Shown here: positions 31,101 to 45,328 of the stretch, piece after piece
How positions within the stretch are numbered: position 1 is the stretch's first letter
How the letters are laid out: every line of letters starts with the position of its first letter
Assembly: GCF_032854445.1 (NCBI RefSeq)
Contig: NC_088295.1
Span: forward strand, 21,873,385-21,937,384
DNA from: Liolophura sinensis
Lineage: Eukaryota > Mollusca > Polyplacophora > Chitonida > Chitonidae
DNA: 64,000 nucleotides
Reading direction: 5' to 3'
Notes under the pieces: model-generated
Told to the model about the DNA's origin: nothing
What the model saw: the letters and a program-made list of their open reading frames with translations, nothing else
The model's database searches: none
Translations under genes and position numbers: made by a program

Positions 31101-34100
31101 TCCCATATTGTTATCATGTAAACCTCAGTTAGTAAAAAAGCTTGATTTGACCAAAAGTAATTTCTATGTTGGTAAACTCTAAACGAAATGAAATTTGTTT
31201 TGATTAAAAGAAGAGGAAAAGCACATTTGCCTTTTTAGGGAAGATTGCCCACGACTAGATTGGACCTTTAATGTACTCTGGTAGCATGATAAGGTTTTCT
31301 TCTACTGGCATGGTAGGCATATTTTCTCAAGCCATTTGCACTGGCATTGTCAGTGACACATTGTCATCAACTTTTCTGTGTTGACACAATAATCGGGATT
31401 GTGACACAGGGCCTATATACAAAACACTGTTATGTACACCTGACTAATACTACCCAAATATTATCTGCTCAGTCATCAGCAGTGATGACAAGTCGAGAGG
31501 ACAAATCTGCTCAAAGGTAATGCATAGTACACTTTCGGCTAGGGATAATAACTGATTAGAACTGATGGGACAAGAACTGTAGAGCAATACAAAATGATCA
31601 ACAAACGTCTTTCCCACCAAAAAATGACAAGATAACGTGCATCACATTCAGCATATTGACTGCCAGTGTTCTGTTCAACACTCGAACATCAATCATGAGA
31701 GTGTTTAAGACCTTTGCGTACGTGAAGCTATATTTGAGCATCCAATGGGAGGTTCCAAACCTGGTGCGGGATTGTTTGGGCACCGCTCAGTTTTCACCCT
31801 TAGCTAAGGAAAAATGTTCCAAAACAAAGAAACACGTTTTCACAACTGCATTCTCTCTTTATGTGTTCACTGAATGTTCATTAACACAAATGTCTCTGGA
31901 TCTAAACACTGTACAGCCTCGTTCTCACACAGGCATACAGGTATTAGTATCATTGGTTTCAATGAACGGTTGTTCAAGTTAAAATTACGACAAAAAAAAA
32001 TTAAGCCGCCCACACATGGAAAAATAAATGCAAGTGAACTATACATTTGAAGTAGTATTAGGAAGTGTAGTCGACTATTTGGAACATCACATAGCATTAT
32101 AGTTACTGATCTGATTGCTCACTTGATTGGTGTGAGCTGGTTTAACGTTCCATGTTTATTTATTCGCCAACAAAATGAAACAGGTGTCATGGCCTTGGCA
32201 AGCCACTGGCACCACCGTGACATGCTTAAAACAACCCCGATTTGAGACCTGATGAAGCCTGAAAAACAAAAACAACAAAGTTGATAGGGGTGGGGGTGAT
32301 GCGGATGCGGGCTAGTAATCAATAGCCTCCTCCGGGCCTTCCACATTCATATATTGTATAAAAAGCACCATATTACTTGGTGCTATCTAGATTAGTTCTG
32401 GGATCCGTTTTTTGTTCAAGATATATTGACAAGGAATAGATCAACACACGACTTGTTTATTGTATTGTCATTTCGGTGATCATTCCAGGGTTTTCGTGTT
32501 GCACCACTGGCATTGATGCTAGGGTAATTGTATTCTGTGCATCTGACTGATGGAATAACAGTCATAACGACCTGTCCTTTTACAGGTAACAGGGCTGATC
32601 TTGGTAGCCGGGGAGAGGTTGTGAGCCGAGGGGATGTGGCAAGCCGAGCGTCATCACGCCTGTCCAAGGCCTCCGCCCAAGCCCGATTGGAGATCGACGA
32701 GGTTAGTCAAGTTTGGTCTGGATTCTACAAAACAATTAGTTCAGGACCATTCGATTTTCTTTATATTTCACTTTGTGTACTGCAAACAAACTAAGCTACC
32801 TCAAATGAGTTGCAAGATTTATGAGTAATCATCGGTGTTTGGTATTATTTGTAGCTGGAAATGATGCTCAAAGAAAAGGTTCGGGGTAACTTCTTCGAAG
32901 TGAAGAAGAGGTTCAAAGATAACGATCCCGAAGGGAAAGGCAACGTCACAAGGTAATTTCTTTCCACATGTTTCCTCATACAATAAGTATCCTACACGTT
33001 TTGTGCTATGGCGCGGTGTTGCCACAGTAGTCTGTTTACAGGAAGTGAAAAATGCCTTCGCAAAAGGGATATGCGATAGCGAAACATGTAAAATATTATG
33101 CCTGAGTTTACATTAAATTACTTGTAATTTTTTAATACATTTATCGAATTCCAATATATTGTATTTTGCCATTTTCCATTTCAAGATCTGTTTGCGCACA
33201 GGTGTATATATAGATGCATTAATTAACAACCATTTTTTGCAGGGAGGCATTGTTCCGGATCCTCGTGACTCTGTTGAACCGACCAATGAGTCAGAACATC
33301 TTTATCAGACTCCTCGAGCGACTCGGCTTCAGAGACCGTCATGTGATCAGTGTGTTTGATTTCTACGCGGTATTCCGTGAACCAATGGACACAGAGCATC
33401 CTCGCTGGATGGATCCTATACACAGACACTGGCAAGACAAGGTTTCCATGACAGCCAGCCAGGTACATGCCCAGCTTAAGGAAAAGGCTAGACAGAGGTA
33501 AGTTTACCAATATTTTTACATCGTATATGGAAACAATACAATGGAAATATGTCTGTTAAGGGTCTGATAAATCTCAAGATATTGCACCACAAAAGTCATG
33601 ACTGTTTCAGACTCACTGTATAGCATTTATTGTTCTCAGCGTGAAACCATTATAATTTAGTTTCTGAATGTACTAGATGTTTATGTGCTGAGCCTTGGAG
33701 TGAAAGTTTCCATAGTGAAAGAGATGCGATAAAAAATACATTAATGCGATTATTTATGTATTTGATTGGAGTTTTGCGCCGTACTGAAGAATATTTCACG
33801 TATGCGACGGCGATCAGCATTGTGGTGTGAGGAAACCGGGCAGAGCCCTAAGAAAGCGCACGACCATCCACAGGTTGATGCCAGACCTTCCCACGCAAGG
33901 CCGGAGAGGAAGCCAACATGAACTGAACTTGAACCCACGGCGATGGTGAAGGGCTCCTGGGTCAATGTGCCACGCTAACCAACTCGGCCACCGCGGCACC
34001 CCTAATTCGATTACGGTTAAAACATTATCATGACAATTTCAGCGCGTCATGGGATTTATATCAGTTCAGTGATGGTATCTGATTTTTGGTTGACATCCGA

Positions 34101-37100
34101 TGATGTATAATAACATTAGAACGGTAGCAAAAGGTACCAATTCTACAGGCGGTGACCATGTTTGGCCCAGATTTCTTAGCTTGATTTTTACCATCACCTG
34201 GCCGCAGATTAATTGTCTGATTATAAAGTAAAATAGTACAGAGATTAAACGGTTTCATCATGTTGTTGTATTTTACGGCCAAAAAAGTTTTCATTTTGGG
34301 AAAAGTTGGCAGTGTCGTTATTTCCCATACATGGCCCATATTTATAATAAGATGGACAGCCATATATGGGGTAAAGTTGACTACTCAGTCTTAGCAGAAG
34401 ATACTATTCAACACAAATTTGCTGCTGGTTTGTTTTTAAGATATATGTTTTACCTCACTGATCTGAATGTGAAGAGTTTGTATGACTGAGCTCATAGCAG
34501 GTCGAGGCAGACTTGTTCCGATACCTTGCCTCGGACAGGAAATGCTAGATACTCACCACATACACTGTTTTCAGGGCCCTCGCTGCGATACGGGTTTTTT
34601 TTTTTATTTTTAACTGGTTTTATTTTCATACCAGGTTTTAAAAGCGTCCGTCTCTTTGATTTTTCTTTTGAATGTTAAATTTTTTTATATCGAAAGCCAT
34701 AACTCATTTTTGGTTATAAGATGTTCCCGCTACGATACGCAATACTGCAAATGTGGCGTAAAGTCGTAGTCAATCATTCATTCGTTGCCATAAACGACCA
34801 AGGCGATCGTATCGAGGTGGTCTTTCATGAATTTTGTTGGAGATCACTGGCCTGCTCTTCCACGTATGAAATCGCCCGCAGAGATACATTTTCTGAGAAT
34901 ACGGCGCTAAATCCCAATCAACTGAAAAAATTCCCACTGCCTCAGGTTTTCATGTTGTTAAATAGTTGGAGATAATAACTTAGTTGCCTTTCATGTGACG
35001 ATCTCTCTGTACAGATTCCTGGACGTGGCAGACCTTATACCCCAGATGAACCCGGATGGATCCGGACATATCCTCAAACCGGAACTCCGGAATGTCCTCC
35101 AGAAAATGAGCTTCAAGATGGAAGATGATGAATTTGAAAAACTTTGGCAAAGGTATATTTCTTTAACCATGTTTTAACCTTTAAATTAATACATCATGCA
35201 AGTGGAACATTGTAACTAGAGCCCATTAAAGCTTTTGTTTTCTTAGGTTGAAAATAATGTTTAACTAACGTCTGGTGTTTTCTGTGTTAATATAGATACG
35301 ATACAGAAAATATTGGCACAATCAATGGTGAAAAGTTTCTGAATGCTCTGGGGATAAGTTTAAGGGACGGAAGTGTGCACCAGTCTTCCTCAGGTAAGCT
35401 GAACGACAACGATCGAGTCCACTTGTGGTACTAAAGTATGTTGATCTAATGGTATTGTTACTGAGCTCTGCTAACACTTTCAATGCATATTTGACTTGGA
35501 TAATCTTTATATTACATCGCTTTATTGTTGCAATATAAATATCAAAACAGAACTGCATACATGACGCATACCTTCCGCAGACTGTTGTGCTCGTTTCTTT
35601 CATATATAAACAGAAAAATAAGTTACTACTTTATGTGTCTTTTTAAGGGCGCGTATCAAGAGCTAGACAAATGAAGAAGTCTGAAATGGAAAGAAAACAT
35701 TCATTGGACATTGAAAAGTGGCTGAAGAGCAAATTCCGAGAAGGGTTCATGACAATGAAGACAGCGTTTGAAGAGCTTGACGTTGACAAAGCTGGTGTTG
35801 TGAGTATTGAAATGCATACGTGTCTGTCAGGGTGTTATTGTGCAAGCTCACTTGAACAAATCTACCTATTTCTAGTCAAAATATCAATGTCGCTGGTAGG
35901 CTGTATTAGAAAGTAGGTTTTCTTTATGCAAACTGTGTCAGTAACTTGTAATGACATGTAAAGTATATTCAAAAGTGAATTCAAAAGTGAGTTTTTCAAA
36001 ACAGTAGTACCCAATACTAAATGGCGATTCCCTATAATGTGTTCTCTGGCCAGGTAAACCATGACGGGTTCTTGGATGTACTGGCTAACAATGGGCTGAA
36101 GATGGAGAAGAACATGCTGCCAGCTTTCCTTTCCCGCTGTGCTGTAGAGATCCGCCGCGAAGGCGTACCTTACAGAGAATTCTTACACCGCTTCCAGGAT
36201 AGAGGAGAAGAAGGCATGACTCACAAGATAATGACTGACCGCAAGCACAGGTAACTACATGTACATACGATGACTTTAGGTGAATGTGCCCCTCTGTGGT
36301 TCTTTAGATTGTTTTTAAAAAACGAATAGGATCATTCCACAGCTTCTGGCGAGGTGAATATTCTGTAGGACCTATTAAATTATTCTTTTTGCACCAATTT
36401 CTCCTCTGTTTACGTTTTAATATCGGCTAATTATCTTACTCATGGAATGTTTACAGGTTCAATACAGATATACCGACAAGTGCTGGTGGAAACTCTAGTC
36501 TAAGTGCCATTGAGTCACAGCTGATGAACATGTTTCAGAGGGATTTTTTGGCACTTTTGGGATTTTTCCAGTAAGTGGCTATTAGAAGCAATTTGTTTCA
36601 CTCCAGTTTGTCAAATTTTGAGCACATTGCTTAACAGGTGAATCATCACGATGTACCATAGCACCGTAACAAAAATGCATGCTGGAAATCGTGTCAAGCC
36701 AGTTGATTTGTTGGAAATATTTGATTTCGTCACATGCGGAATAATCACGGTAGCATATACCTAAATAACCCTCGGAATCCTAATATGCAAAGCTCTTGGT
36801 TTCTTTCACTGCGTTGGTCGCACCAAAATGGTTTTGATGAAATTTCATATCTTTCGCAGACGACTGGACAGATTTAACCTTGGTTATGTGAGCCAAGAGG
36901 AATTCCGAGCCGCCATGGAGAGCCGTTTTGGCTTGGAGCTTTCTGAGGTGCAGTTTGACTGCATGAAGGAAAAACTCCCCTTAGACGAAGACGGCAATGT
37001 GAAATACAGAGAATTCATGAAACAGTTTGACACCAAGTAAGTAAAGGCGATTGAATCGAGTTCTGTACAGACAAGACAGGCAATAAAACTTGAAGGTCAT

Positions 37101-39793
37101 GAATGAGAAATACAGCTGTGCTACCCTTTACAAGTTACAATTCTTGGGAAATATTTCTTATTATTCGCCCCTTTTACAACATTAGTGCAGTAACCAATCA
37201 TCACTTTAACATTAATTAGATCATTCAGACACAAAAGTAAACAGCCATGCATGTATTCCTCCCTGAGGCAAATGTCTGTTTGTGTTGTTTGTCAGAGGCG
37301 TCGCTCCAAGCCTGTTTAACAGCCAGCCTGCCAACCCAGACATTCTACCCGAGGAGGACATTCGTGAAGATCCAGAGTTAGAGGCCATTGCCGAGAGCCC
37401 AGAGCCACACCCAGTAGATGAGGACCCCTTACTCGATGAGGTTATCTCGCGACGCACCCCTAGAGAATTGTTCAGGGTTATTAAGGATCTGCTGAGGAGG
37501 AAATTTCAGGAGGTCGAGGAGATGTTTTACCAGATGGATGACCGAAACACCCAGAGAATGTCACAGGAGTCCATGTATCAGCTCCTGAAAAAGTAAATAT
37601 CTCCATTAAAGACAAAGAGTGAAATTCAAAACGTTAATTGAATAACGAATTGTTTCGAAAGTACACAGCTTTGTCTAGAGTTAACAGAAGTGCTTATCCG
37701 CCCTGCCAAGTCTCACAGTAGTTCTGTATTAGCACCAGTAGCGAAATTGGATGATACACTAATCGACGGAAAATCCATTTTACAGGTTTGACATACATCC
37801 AGAAATCACCAGGGGTGAGATTCGAGATTTGTGGAAAACTTTCATCACAAACACAGATAAAACTTTGGATTATCTTCAGTTTATTCGACATTTTGGTTAT
37901 TCCCTGAAATCGGCTGCATTCCCCAATGCCAAGACCCATCCTCCAAAACGAGGTGACGCAGACTACATGCTGAGGTCCAGGAAGTTGAACTGTGCAGCAG
38001 ATATGATTCAAGACACTCTAAGGTCAAAGGTAAGATTGTAAAGAATGGGGAATCATTATATCGCACATATAAGCGTTGCCTTTGGTTTTGGTGTGACACT
38101 TAAAAAAATAATAAAAAAAAAATTTAAAAATAGTGACACAAGGTTAATTATACAGATGTCAGTTTCATGAATCTGTTGTTTCCCCCTTTTTCCTGTGTAG
38201 ATCGAATACATGTGGGAAGATTTGAGGAAGGAATTCGTGGAGATGGATTTGTACGGAACTGGCTTTGTGTCCGAAGAAGAGTTTAGGGATGTCCTTTCAG
38301 AGCTTTGTGTGCACCTGAGTCAGCATGAGCTTAATATGCTAACGCGCAAATTCGACATTAAAAAAGACGGGCGGTAAGTCATCTCTTGTATAGTCATTTC
38401 GTTGATAACTAGTATTAAACGGGAATATCTTTTGCCTTTTTATCAAAAAGAGGGTCACATTGCTCACGTATTTCTATGTGAATCGGACCAAGCCACACAA
38501 AACTTAAAAGTAAACAAGATCTTGCACCTTATAGTCTATTCTTGCTTTAAGTGTTTTAATGCTGTACGGACAGCGCTGTCACGTTTAAGGAGAATACGTG
38601 TCATGAAAGAAGGTTTGTATGCTGAATACATTTTTTATCGAGTTTCATAGATTTTCTACATCTTCAGTCGGCATCAGTTGTGTCTGGAATTTTAAACACC
38701 ATTACATTGGATTCTTTCAGAGTATCTTATATTGACTTCCTGAAACCATTCGCCATAAGAAAACAAACATGGCGGAGCGGAAACGACATGGGATCATTAT
38801 TGCAGCATCCTCAACCTGAATTGCCGATCACAGACATTGTTGAACCGCCACAGAAAGGGCTTCACGGGATAACCTCTAGACTAAGACAGAAGGTTTGTAG
38901 TGCGGATATAGCTCGCGTGTCTTTAACACAAACCACCAAAGAACTGAGAAAGTGTATAAGCACGAAATTTGGACGGAATAATGTAGTGTTTGTTGTAAAC
39001 ATCTGCTGATCGCCTCCAGGTAAATGGAATTAGATGGCGTTTTATTCTGGTGATATCACAGGGCATCGTCGTATCAAATTTTGTAGCTCCCCATTTGTTT
39101 CCAAGATGCATGTAGCTGTTCTAGTATTTAATTCATACATATATTTTCTCGTCTTTCTAATTAAACGCTGTTTCGACATCACATCCTGCCAATCGTCTCG
39201 AAAAGTACTGCATATAAAATATTCTTGTATACATGTGATCGCACGGTTGATTCATAAACCAACTGTTCACACCAAGCCTCTACCTGGACTGGGTGTCATA
39301 ATTATCTGATGGTCTGCATTTTGCAAATGTTCAAAGGTGTTTAACGAAAAGTATAGTGGATGCTCTACGCGTACAATTCTTCAACCGGGAATATCTCGTA
39401 TATATTATAACCGATGTGTATTTGTCAAGAAAGAACTGTGAGATTACACAGAAGCTTTGGGGTAAAAATGTACTTCAATTTTCTGGTAGGCTACTAAACA
39501 TGCATTTGTAAGATTTGAAATATCTCAACACTTTCTATTTCCAGGTGGCAGGAGAATGGAAAAATCTACGGCGAGCTTTCCGGAAACTGGACATAAACAA
39601 TAATGGTTATTTGTCCGTGCCGGAGTTCCGGTCAGTGCTCAAACTGATGAATGTAATCCTGACAGAAGATGACGTCTATCACCTGATGAATGTGTTTGAT
39701 GAAGCTATGAGCGGTACCATTCCCTACGAAAAGTTCATCAACGAAATATTTAAACCAGAGACGAGGCAAAGTGTGAGAATACCTGCGCCCTAG
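28139..39793 (+). CDS. EFCAB6: EF-hand calcium-binding domain protein 6-like (DJBP-like)
   Basis: Large multi-EF-hand protein; in mammals EFCAB6 binds DJ-1 and is linked to testis and cilia. Exons: 28139-28496, 32586-32701, 32855-32952, 33243-33497, 35015-35152, 35296-35393, 35648-35799, 36054-36250, 36457-36570, 36860-37036, 37296-37592, 37786-38029, 38201-38373, 38721-38892, 39545-39793. All phases fit, giving 945 residues. The first 119 residues are low-complexity and basic. Then come repeated EF-hand pairs, mostly degenerate. The best loops are NPDGSGHILKPE (exon 5), DIKKDGRVSYID (exons 13/14) and DINNNGYLSVPE (exon 15). The block FPNAKTHPPKRGDADYMLRS is characteristic. Human EFCAB6 is about 1500 residues, so this protein is shorter or I missed exons. 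The start is the first ATG in the long exon-1 frame; an upstream untranslated exon is possible. Confidence 0.85.
28732..28839 (-). repeat. SINE copy C (minus, internally deleted)
   Basis: The 3' end ('tttgatcggtgttttacgc') is joined directly to the tRNA-like end ('ctggacctgaactcacagc ... agccacagaggcccc'). The conserved centre is missing. Confidence 0.75.
29250..29445. repeat. Decayed about 29-bp minisatellite
   Basis: Six or seven loose copies of a unit of the form 'ccacc(g/a)(a/t)g(t/g)tgaaaacttttt', with substitutions and small length changes. It is too diverged for a clean consensus. Confidence 0.6.
29666..29903 (+). repeat. SINE copy D (plus), best preserved
   Basis: Full-length tRNA-derived SINE. 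Box A-like 'ccgttggttagcgcgc' at about 29669 is followed by box B-like 'gaattcaagtcc'. Next come the central 'ctctgcccggtttcctcccacca' domain and the end 'gaaatattcttgagtacggcg..accaatcaa' with a TAAA-type tail. It serves as the reference copy for the others. Confidence 0.9.
33750..34002 (-). repeat. SINE copy E (minus)
   Basis: Nearly full-length copy in EFCAB6-like intron 4, from 'tatttatgtatttgattgg' to the tRNA-like 'gctaaccaactcggccaccg'. It keeps the 'gaggaaaccgggcagagccc' core. Confidence 0.85.
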
Positions 39794-40465
39794 AGTTGTC
39801 TCCCTGTGTTAGACAACAGGTACTCTAAAACATGAACAAATATTTTGGGTCACCCGGTTATATGTGAAAACGTCACTACTGAGAATTGAAATTGATCTGG
39901 TTACAAAGGCCATAACCCGCAATGGTGAAGTTTCAAGTGCATTCATAGATTGCTTTCATAGATTCGATTTCAATGGCTAATTTTGTGTTATTGACTTCAG
40001 TTAAGAGCGCCGATGTGATATATTAGTTCATACAAATATTCTTAGTTTCGAGGATTTACCACATGTAAACGAAGAACACAGATTTATCCTGCGTCTACAT
40101 TGTGCGTACATTAAGTGTTGGAGATGTTTTGGTTTTTTTTCTTTTTTGGAATATGTAGATCTGTGAACAGATGATTCATTGTAGACAATATATCACAATT
40201 TTCTTTACATTATTTTTGGATGCTAGTACTTTTATAGCTGTATGTGTAATTTATCAACAATGAGCTGCTTACTACGATTAAGTAAGCCCCTAGATAGGGG
40301 TATTATGTTTCGATGTTAACCTACTGTGATATGTGTACTTTACACCTTTTTCTGTGTGATAAGTATATACACTATTGAATGGCGTTAGACTTAATGCTGT
40401 GTTATCTGTGATATAACTGCATGGGTAACTACATCCCTGAATAAAGAAATACCGTGTATTTAAAT
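39794..40465 (+). other. EFCAB6-like 3' UTR with poly(A) signal
   Basis: Follows the TAG at 39791-39793. AATAAA at 40440-40445 is the first strong polyadenylation signal. Confidence 0.65.
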
Positions 40466-41119
40466 ATAGTGATAACGCAGTGTTCACGTGTCAGATTTAT
40501 GGGTGGAGGCAAACTCGAGTGATTGGCGTCAACCAACCCCTTCTCCTCGCCAGATACCTACAAACCTCCTGACGTGAAGCTTCACATTACTAAAGCGAGA
40601 GCTGGAATCGTTTATTGGTCAAGAATCTGACAGTCACTGAGAGCTAGCGCTTTTGAGTCAGGGAAGGCCTTCTTGTGAAAGACATTCAGGATATATTTTA
40701 AGTAAAGGCTACTTTTTGCTAGTTTTCATCAGATGGGCTTTTATTTAAAAAGACATTTGTACCTGGTTATTGTTTAACAAACTTATGATTAGGGTAAAAA
40801 AAAAACAAAATAGACCGGGTAACAATTGTCACTATTAAAAGCACAAGTCTGTTGAACCTTCATGAAGTTTCCTCTGAGTAGATGTAGGATTTTTTTTATC
40901 AGAAAATAAACGTAAATCATCACTGGAATAATCTTGTGTAAAGCGTAAAATGTGGAGCAAACAGTCAATGTCACCTTCAGACATATTTATGCAGCTTCTA
41001 GGTATGTCATTATTTGTTAGTAAAGGTGACAATTTGTTAATTTGTTTTCTCCGTGAATTAAGACTGCCGTCTTTTGTCTTATCAACAACAGTGTCAACAA
41101 CATGCTGTCATGGACAAGA

Positions 41120-41250
41120 CGTGCCGGGTTGCATTATGTGCAAATTGTGAAGGCGCGCCGGATTGCAGCCTGTACCAAACGGCGAATGCACGTAGAATTG
41201 CATCATGCGCCAGACTGCGAACACATGTCGGGTTGCATCATGTGACAGAG
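41120..41250. repeat. Degenerate short tandem repeat
   Basis: Four loose copies of 'g(c/t)cgg(g/a)ttgcat(t/c)atg' with spacers of about 35 bp, containing GC-rich joins such as GGCGCGCC. Confidence 0.5.
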
Positions 41251-41714
41251 GAGTCTGTATTTTATGCTAGGGTATTACTTTTCAAACACAGTAATGTCGA
41301 TATTTTCGAGAAGATTAGACTGATTGCACATTCCCCTACTTTCTACGTTCAGTCTTAGTGAAAGTTCAAAACAGAGCCGCACGAAAGGTATTTAAAATTA
41401 AATGCTACGTCATGCTTTCGTCAGCAAAACTTCAATATGTGTATACGGTGGACCTTCATCTCCTGTTGCTCGGGGGTAAGGTGTCATTTCATTTGCTTGT
41501 AACCAGGTCAAGCTTTTAGCAACATATGTCATGATCACGGCAACACAAAGGCAAACCTAGGCCTATATAACGCGTCGGCCTGATACACTTCACTATTCAT
41601 TTGTTCCGGACACAAAGCTTTCTCATGGTTCACATATCTTGTATACACAGCAGCACCCGTGCGTACACCCACAGGTGAAGCAGATCTGCATATCCAAATT
41701 ATGTGAGAGAACAG

Positions 41715-41828
41715 TATTTATTTGACTTGTTTGATTGGTGTTTTACGCCTTATTTAAGAGTATTTCACTCATCCAACGGCAGTCAGCATTATGTGGTGTG
41801 AGGAAACGTGACAGAGCCCAGGAGAAGG
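41715..41828 (-). repeat. SINE copy F (minus, 3' half)
   Basis: Has the A/T-rich tail and 'tttgattggtgttttacgcc', followed by 'agagtatttcac' and the core 'gtgaggaaacgtgacagagccc'. The tRNA-like end is absent. Confidence 0.8.
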
Positions 41829-43873
41829 TTCCATGGGTGCGGTAAATTATACACAAAATTCGTTCGAGTATATATGTACACATACATACTGCATCTCATT
41901 CCGTAAATCATTCACATATTAGGCATGTGTGATGGAAATCATACTTCTCGTGCAGTTATCTACATTCCATTCATTCGATTCATCTACATACGGATGACGC
42001 GGAGGGGGCGCTAAGCTGGTCCGAAGAGCCATGCATTACCTGTGTCCATGTCACCTTGTCCAAACTGTATCGACACGGTTCACCGAGCGCGGGGCACTTC
42101 GGGGATTTTTATCGAGTTCTGAGCAAGATCAACGATGACGTCATTTCTGAAAAAAATCCGACCGTTGACAAAAAATATGCATAAATATGCGGGGTATAAT
42201 TTTATTCATTTGGCATAAAAACAATTTTTGTTTCATAGTTCCTTTTTATGTATTCTTTAACGAATCTCTCTTAGTTTAGGTCTAATGCCCGTAAATAGTT
42301 TACGAAAACCAGGAAAGTTTTCACAAAGCTCAGCTATCCGGTTTACACCAACGGGAGCCATTATCGCCTGTAAGGAGTCGGTAACGACGATCCTCCTCTA
42401 CCTGTAAAACATCAGTGAAGCGTGATCATTCATCCTCATATCGGAGTTGGAGTGAGGTGGCGAGGTAAAGCGGGGTGGAGAGGTGAGGGAGGGGGCGACC
42501 ATTTGTAATTTTGCCAAGCGAGCATTTACTGCCTTACAGGATGTCAGAAACCCCCTGTTTGTCGTCATATGACAATGGGTCTATTCTATTTGTAGTGTCA
42601 ACTCGTGTATGGGACTTGTCCTGTGTGTGTGCATGCAGAACGCCAGCAACCAGTCATTTTAAGGCGTCATTGTCTGTTCTCTTGCAATTGTAGCATTTTC
42701 TCTCCTGTGTGAGATCATTAGCCATCCATACCTGTCGTACTTAAATGCGAGTTCATTCCTAGACGAAGGGAGTGATGTCAGGTTAGGGGTTTTACCGCCA
42801 GTAGGAAGAATGTAATGAGACTTTTTGACTGCTGCATTTCAAATCCACGTTGCATCGACTGTTGCTCTAGTGCATTGTATTTGATGGACAATCGGTATTT
42901 ACAATCTCAGTTGTGTTGTATGTCTCTTTAGAAACAATGTTACCAATCAGACAGAATCTCACAATTACTATCGGTAATTTTTCACACATTCGATCAGAAC
43001 AACCGATACCAATTAGAAATCGAGAAAAAAAAAATGAAGCACAAGCCGTGTAACTGTTAAAACGTATATAATATATTAGTTATCTGCATGATCTCGACCC
43101 ACGCAATTTTTCAAAGATATTGGACCTGAAACTTTGAATTAATTCTTTGAAACAAAAGTCATGCTAGTCTACCCTGGTTTCTGTGTTATGTCTTTTTCTA
43201 TCCACACTCGATCATTTGTGCGAACACATACAACGCCGCATCGCTAAAACTAATATCCTCCCCCATGTCCCCCATCTGATACAGGATATACCTATCTTAC
43301 CGACTGATAAGACAGTGAGAATATCTTTGAAAATAAGGCGGTGATCATTACGGAACTAGCTACGTGTACATGTATGTTGCAGCCATTTTTGTTCAGCGCA
43401 TGCTGTCATAGCAAACAAGATCATTAGCGTAGTAAAATCCAATATTAACTGACAATTTCAAGCACGAACATAATAGTCATGAGATGACACCCTCTGTAAT
43501 CACCAAACCTTGCTAGTTATCAGGCTTGGGACAGTATACAAAGTAAACAGTGTACCGGTATGTATACAAAGTAAACAAAGTATGCAGGTGCAGTCGTTAT
43601 AAGCAAACAGTTCATTACCTGTGCAGGCATCAAGCTTCGTCGCCACAGTATACGGTTAAAATACTGGCAAACATTCACTTGAGAGTGCTCTCTTCAGTAG
43701 TTACATGAAGATTTCAAAAGGCCGCCTTCCACCAAATTGACGTTTGTCACACGTAGGACAGTTCGCCTGAAACTCTCCAGTATGGCGTAATCGCAGTCAT
43801 TAGACATTACACAGTATGGGAAATAAACGCCATGTTAATCTGCATGTGTGGTCATTATACAGAACCCGCGCAG

Positions 43874-44026
43874 AATTTATTTGTTTGATCTGTATTTTAC
43901 GCTGTTCTCAAGAGTATTTCACTTACATACCACAACGACAGGCATTATGGTGGGAAGAAACGGGGCAGAGCCCGGGGATAACCCACGACCATCCGCAGCT
44001 TGCTGGAGACCTCCCCACGTACGCCT
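43874..44026 (-). repeat. SINE copy G (minus, partial)
   Basis: Retains the tail, the 'tcaagagtatttcactta' end, the 'cagagcccggggataaccca' core and 'ccgcagcttgctgg'. The tRNA-like end is missing. Confidence 0.8.
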
Positions 44027-44946
44027 TATAATTGGCGATGTATAGATAAGCACATGTTGTATACATGTACAAGCACACAACGCTTCAAGTGAGTGTGGTG
44101 TGGTTTAGGAGGAGGTTTCCATAAAAAAAACACAAAGTCTATGTGAACGATTCACATAACCCAAGGAAAATACCACAGACTATCATGCTCCCTTTAGCCC
44201 AGGAGGGCAGTTGTATTGCATCTGAAACTATTTTAAGATTAACATTTAACTAACGGTGCATGTGGTTAAAGAGCAAATGATGTTATATGTCGGTGCACCT
44301 TAAAACTAGTTGCGTTTGTAAGGTCAGCGCGTGAAACATTTACGAAGAACGTCATATTGTGTAAACAATGAAACAATCTCTTCACCAACTTATGCAAAAG
44401 TGTATGAAAATACACATATATACATCTTTACGAAAGTACACCATGATGAACAGAAAACTAAAACATCTTGATGATAGGTTATCAGTTTTTTCTCTAAAAA
44501 CCGCTTCAAACCCATTTTTATCAGTTGAAAATCATGGTCAAATCCAGTTTAAACTGCATACAATTGCTGACACACATGTAGTTATGTTTATCTCTACTAT
44601 TTATAACTCCGAAATAATAATAGGTTATCAGTAATAATAGGTTATTGGTAAACTAGTTAATGTAAATATATTTGACTCAATACTATTCATTGTCAAACGT
44701 GATTCACGTTGATTAATGGTTAGTTTATGCCTCATCTGATATTATGTAATGATCAGAACAAGCTAGTCAATCGTTTGTCAGCTAGTTGTTAAGTAAAGCC
44801 CAGATCATACATAGACATATTTGTCAGCTCGTCTAAAATATGACATATGTTAATATAATTGTATATTAGTACTTCTCCGAAGTTTCTTAAATTCCCAAAA
44901 TGTTCCAAAACATCATTGAAGAGTTAAAGGTGTTAATACACGTTTT

Positions 44947-45046
44947 AAAGGTTCCTCCCAGCATTCATCCAAGTATTTATATGCCCAGTACAGAAGGACT
45001 AACCGTTTTCCCAGAAGGCAAGGGTTCCTGTAAGCTTTAACCACAC
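44947..45046 (+). repeat. Decayed minisatellite, left part
   Basis: Units built on 'aaaggttcct..agc(a/t)ttcatccaagtatttatatgcccagt' run up to the left edge of the Harbinger element. The same motif resumes on the right at 48254. Confidence 0.65.
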
Positions 45047-45328
45047 TAAAGGGCCGTTTCCACCGAGCACGATAATCGCTGCGGTAGCCGCAGACGATCA
45101 CTTCTATGTAAATGTTTACAACCGTCTCCACCAAAACCGCTGCGGGAATCGCGTTGCAAAAAGCCGCTGCGTTTCCCGCATCCAGCCGCTCGCTCGACTG
45201 ATTTCGCTGCGGTTTCTGTTGCGTCATTACGTTGGGTTGGCTGGTAGAGGTTGTAGTGCACTGACCCTTGGTGTGTCTCAGTGCACATCCACTGTAGGCG
45301 AGACGTGGCAATATCACATAACAGAAAC

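Larger units (their letters stand above)
28497..32585 (+). other. EFCAB6-like intron 1, 4.1 kb
   Basis: Contains two SINE copies (28732-28839 and 29666-29903) and a decayed minisatellite (29250-29445). The remainder, including ORFs of up to 108 codons near 31.7-32.0 kb, shows no recognisable domain. Confidence 0.6.
40466..45046. other. Intergenic DNA
   Basis: No gene recognised on either strand. It holds SINE fragments at 41715-41828 and 43874-44026, a small degenerate repeat at 41120-41250, and a GC-richer stretch around 41.98-42.5 kb with no clear ORF or motif. Confidence 0.5.
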
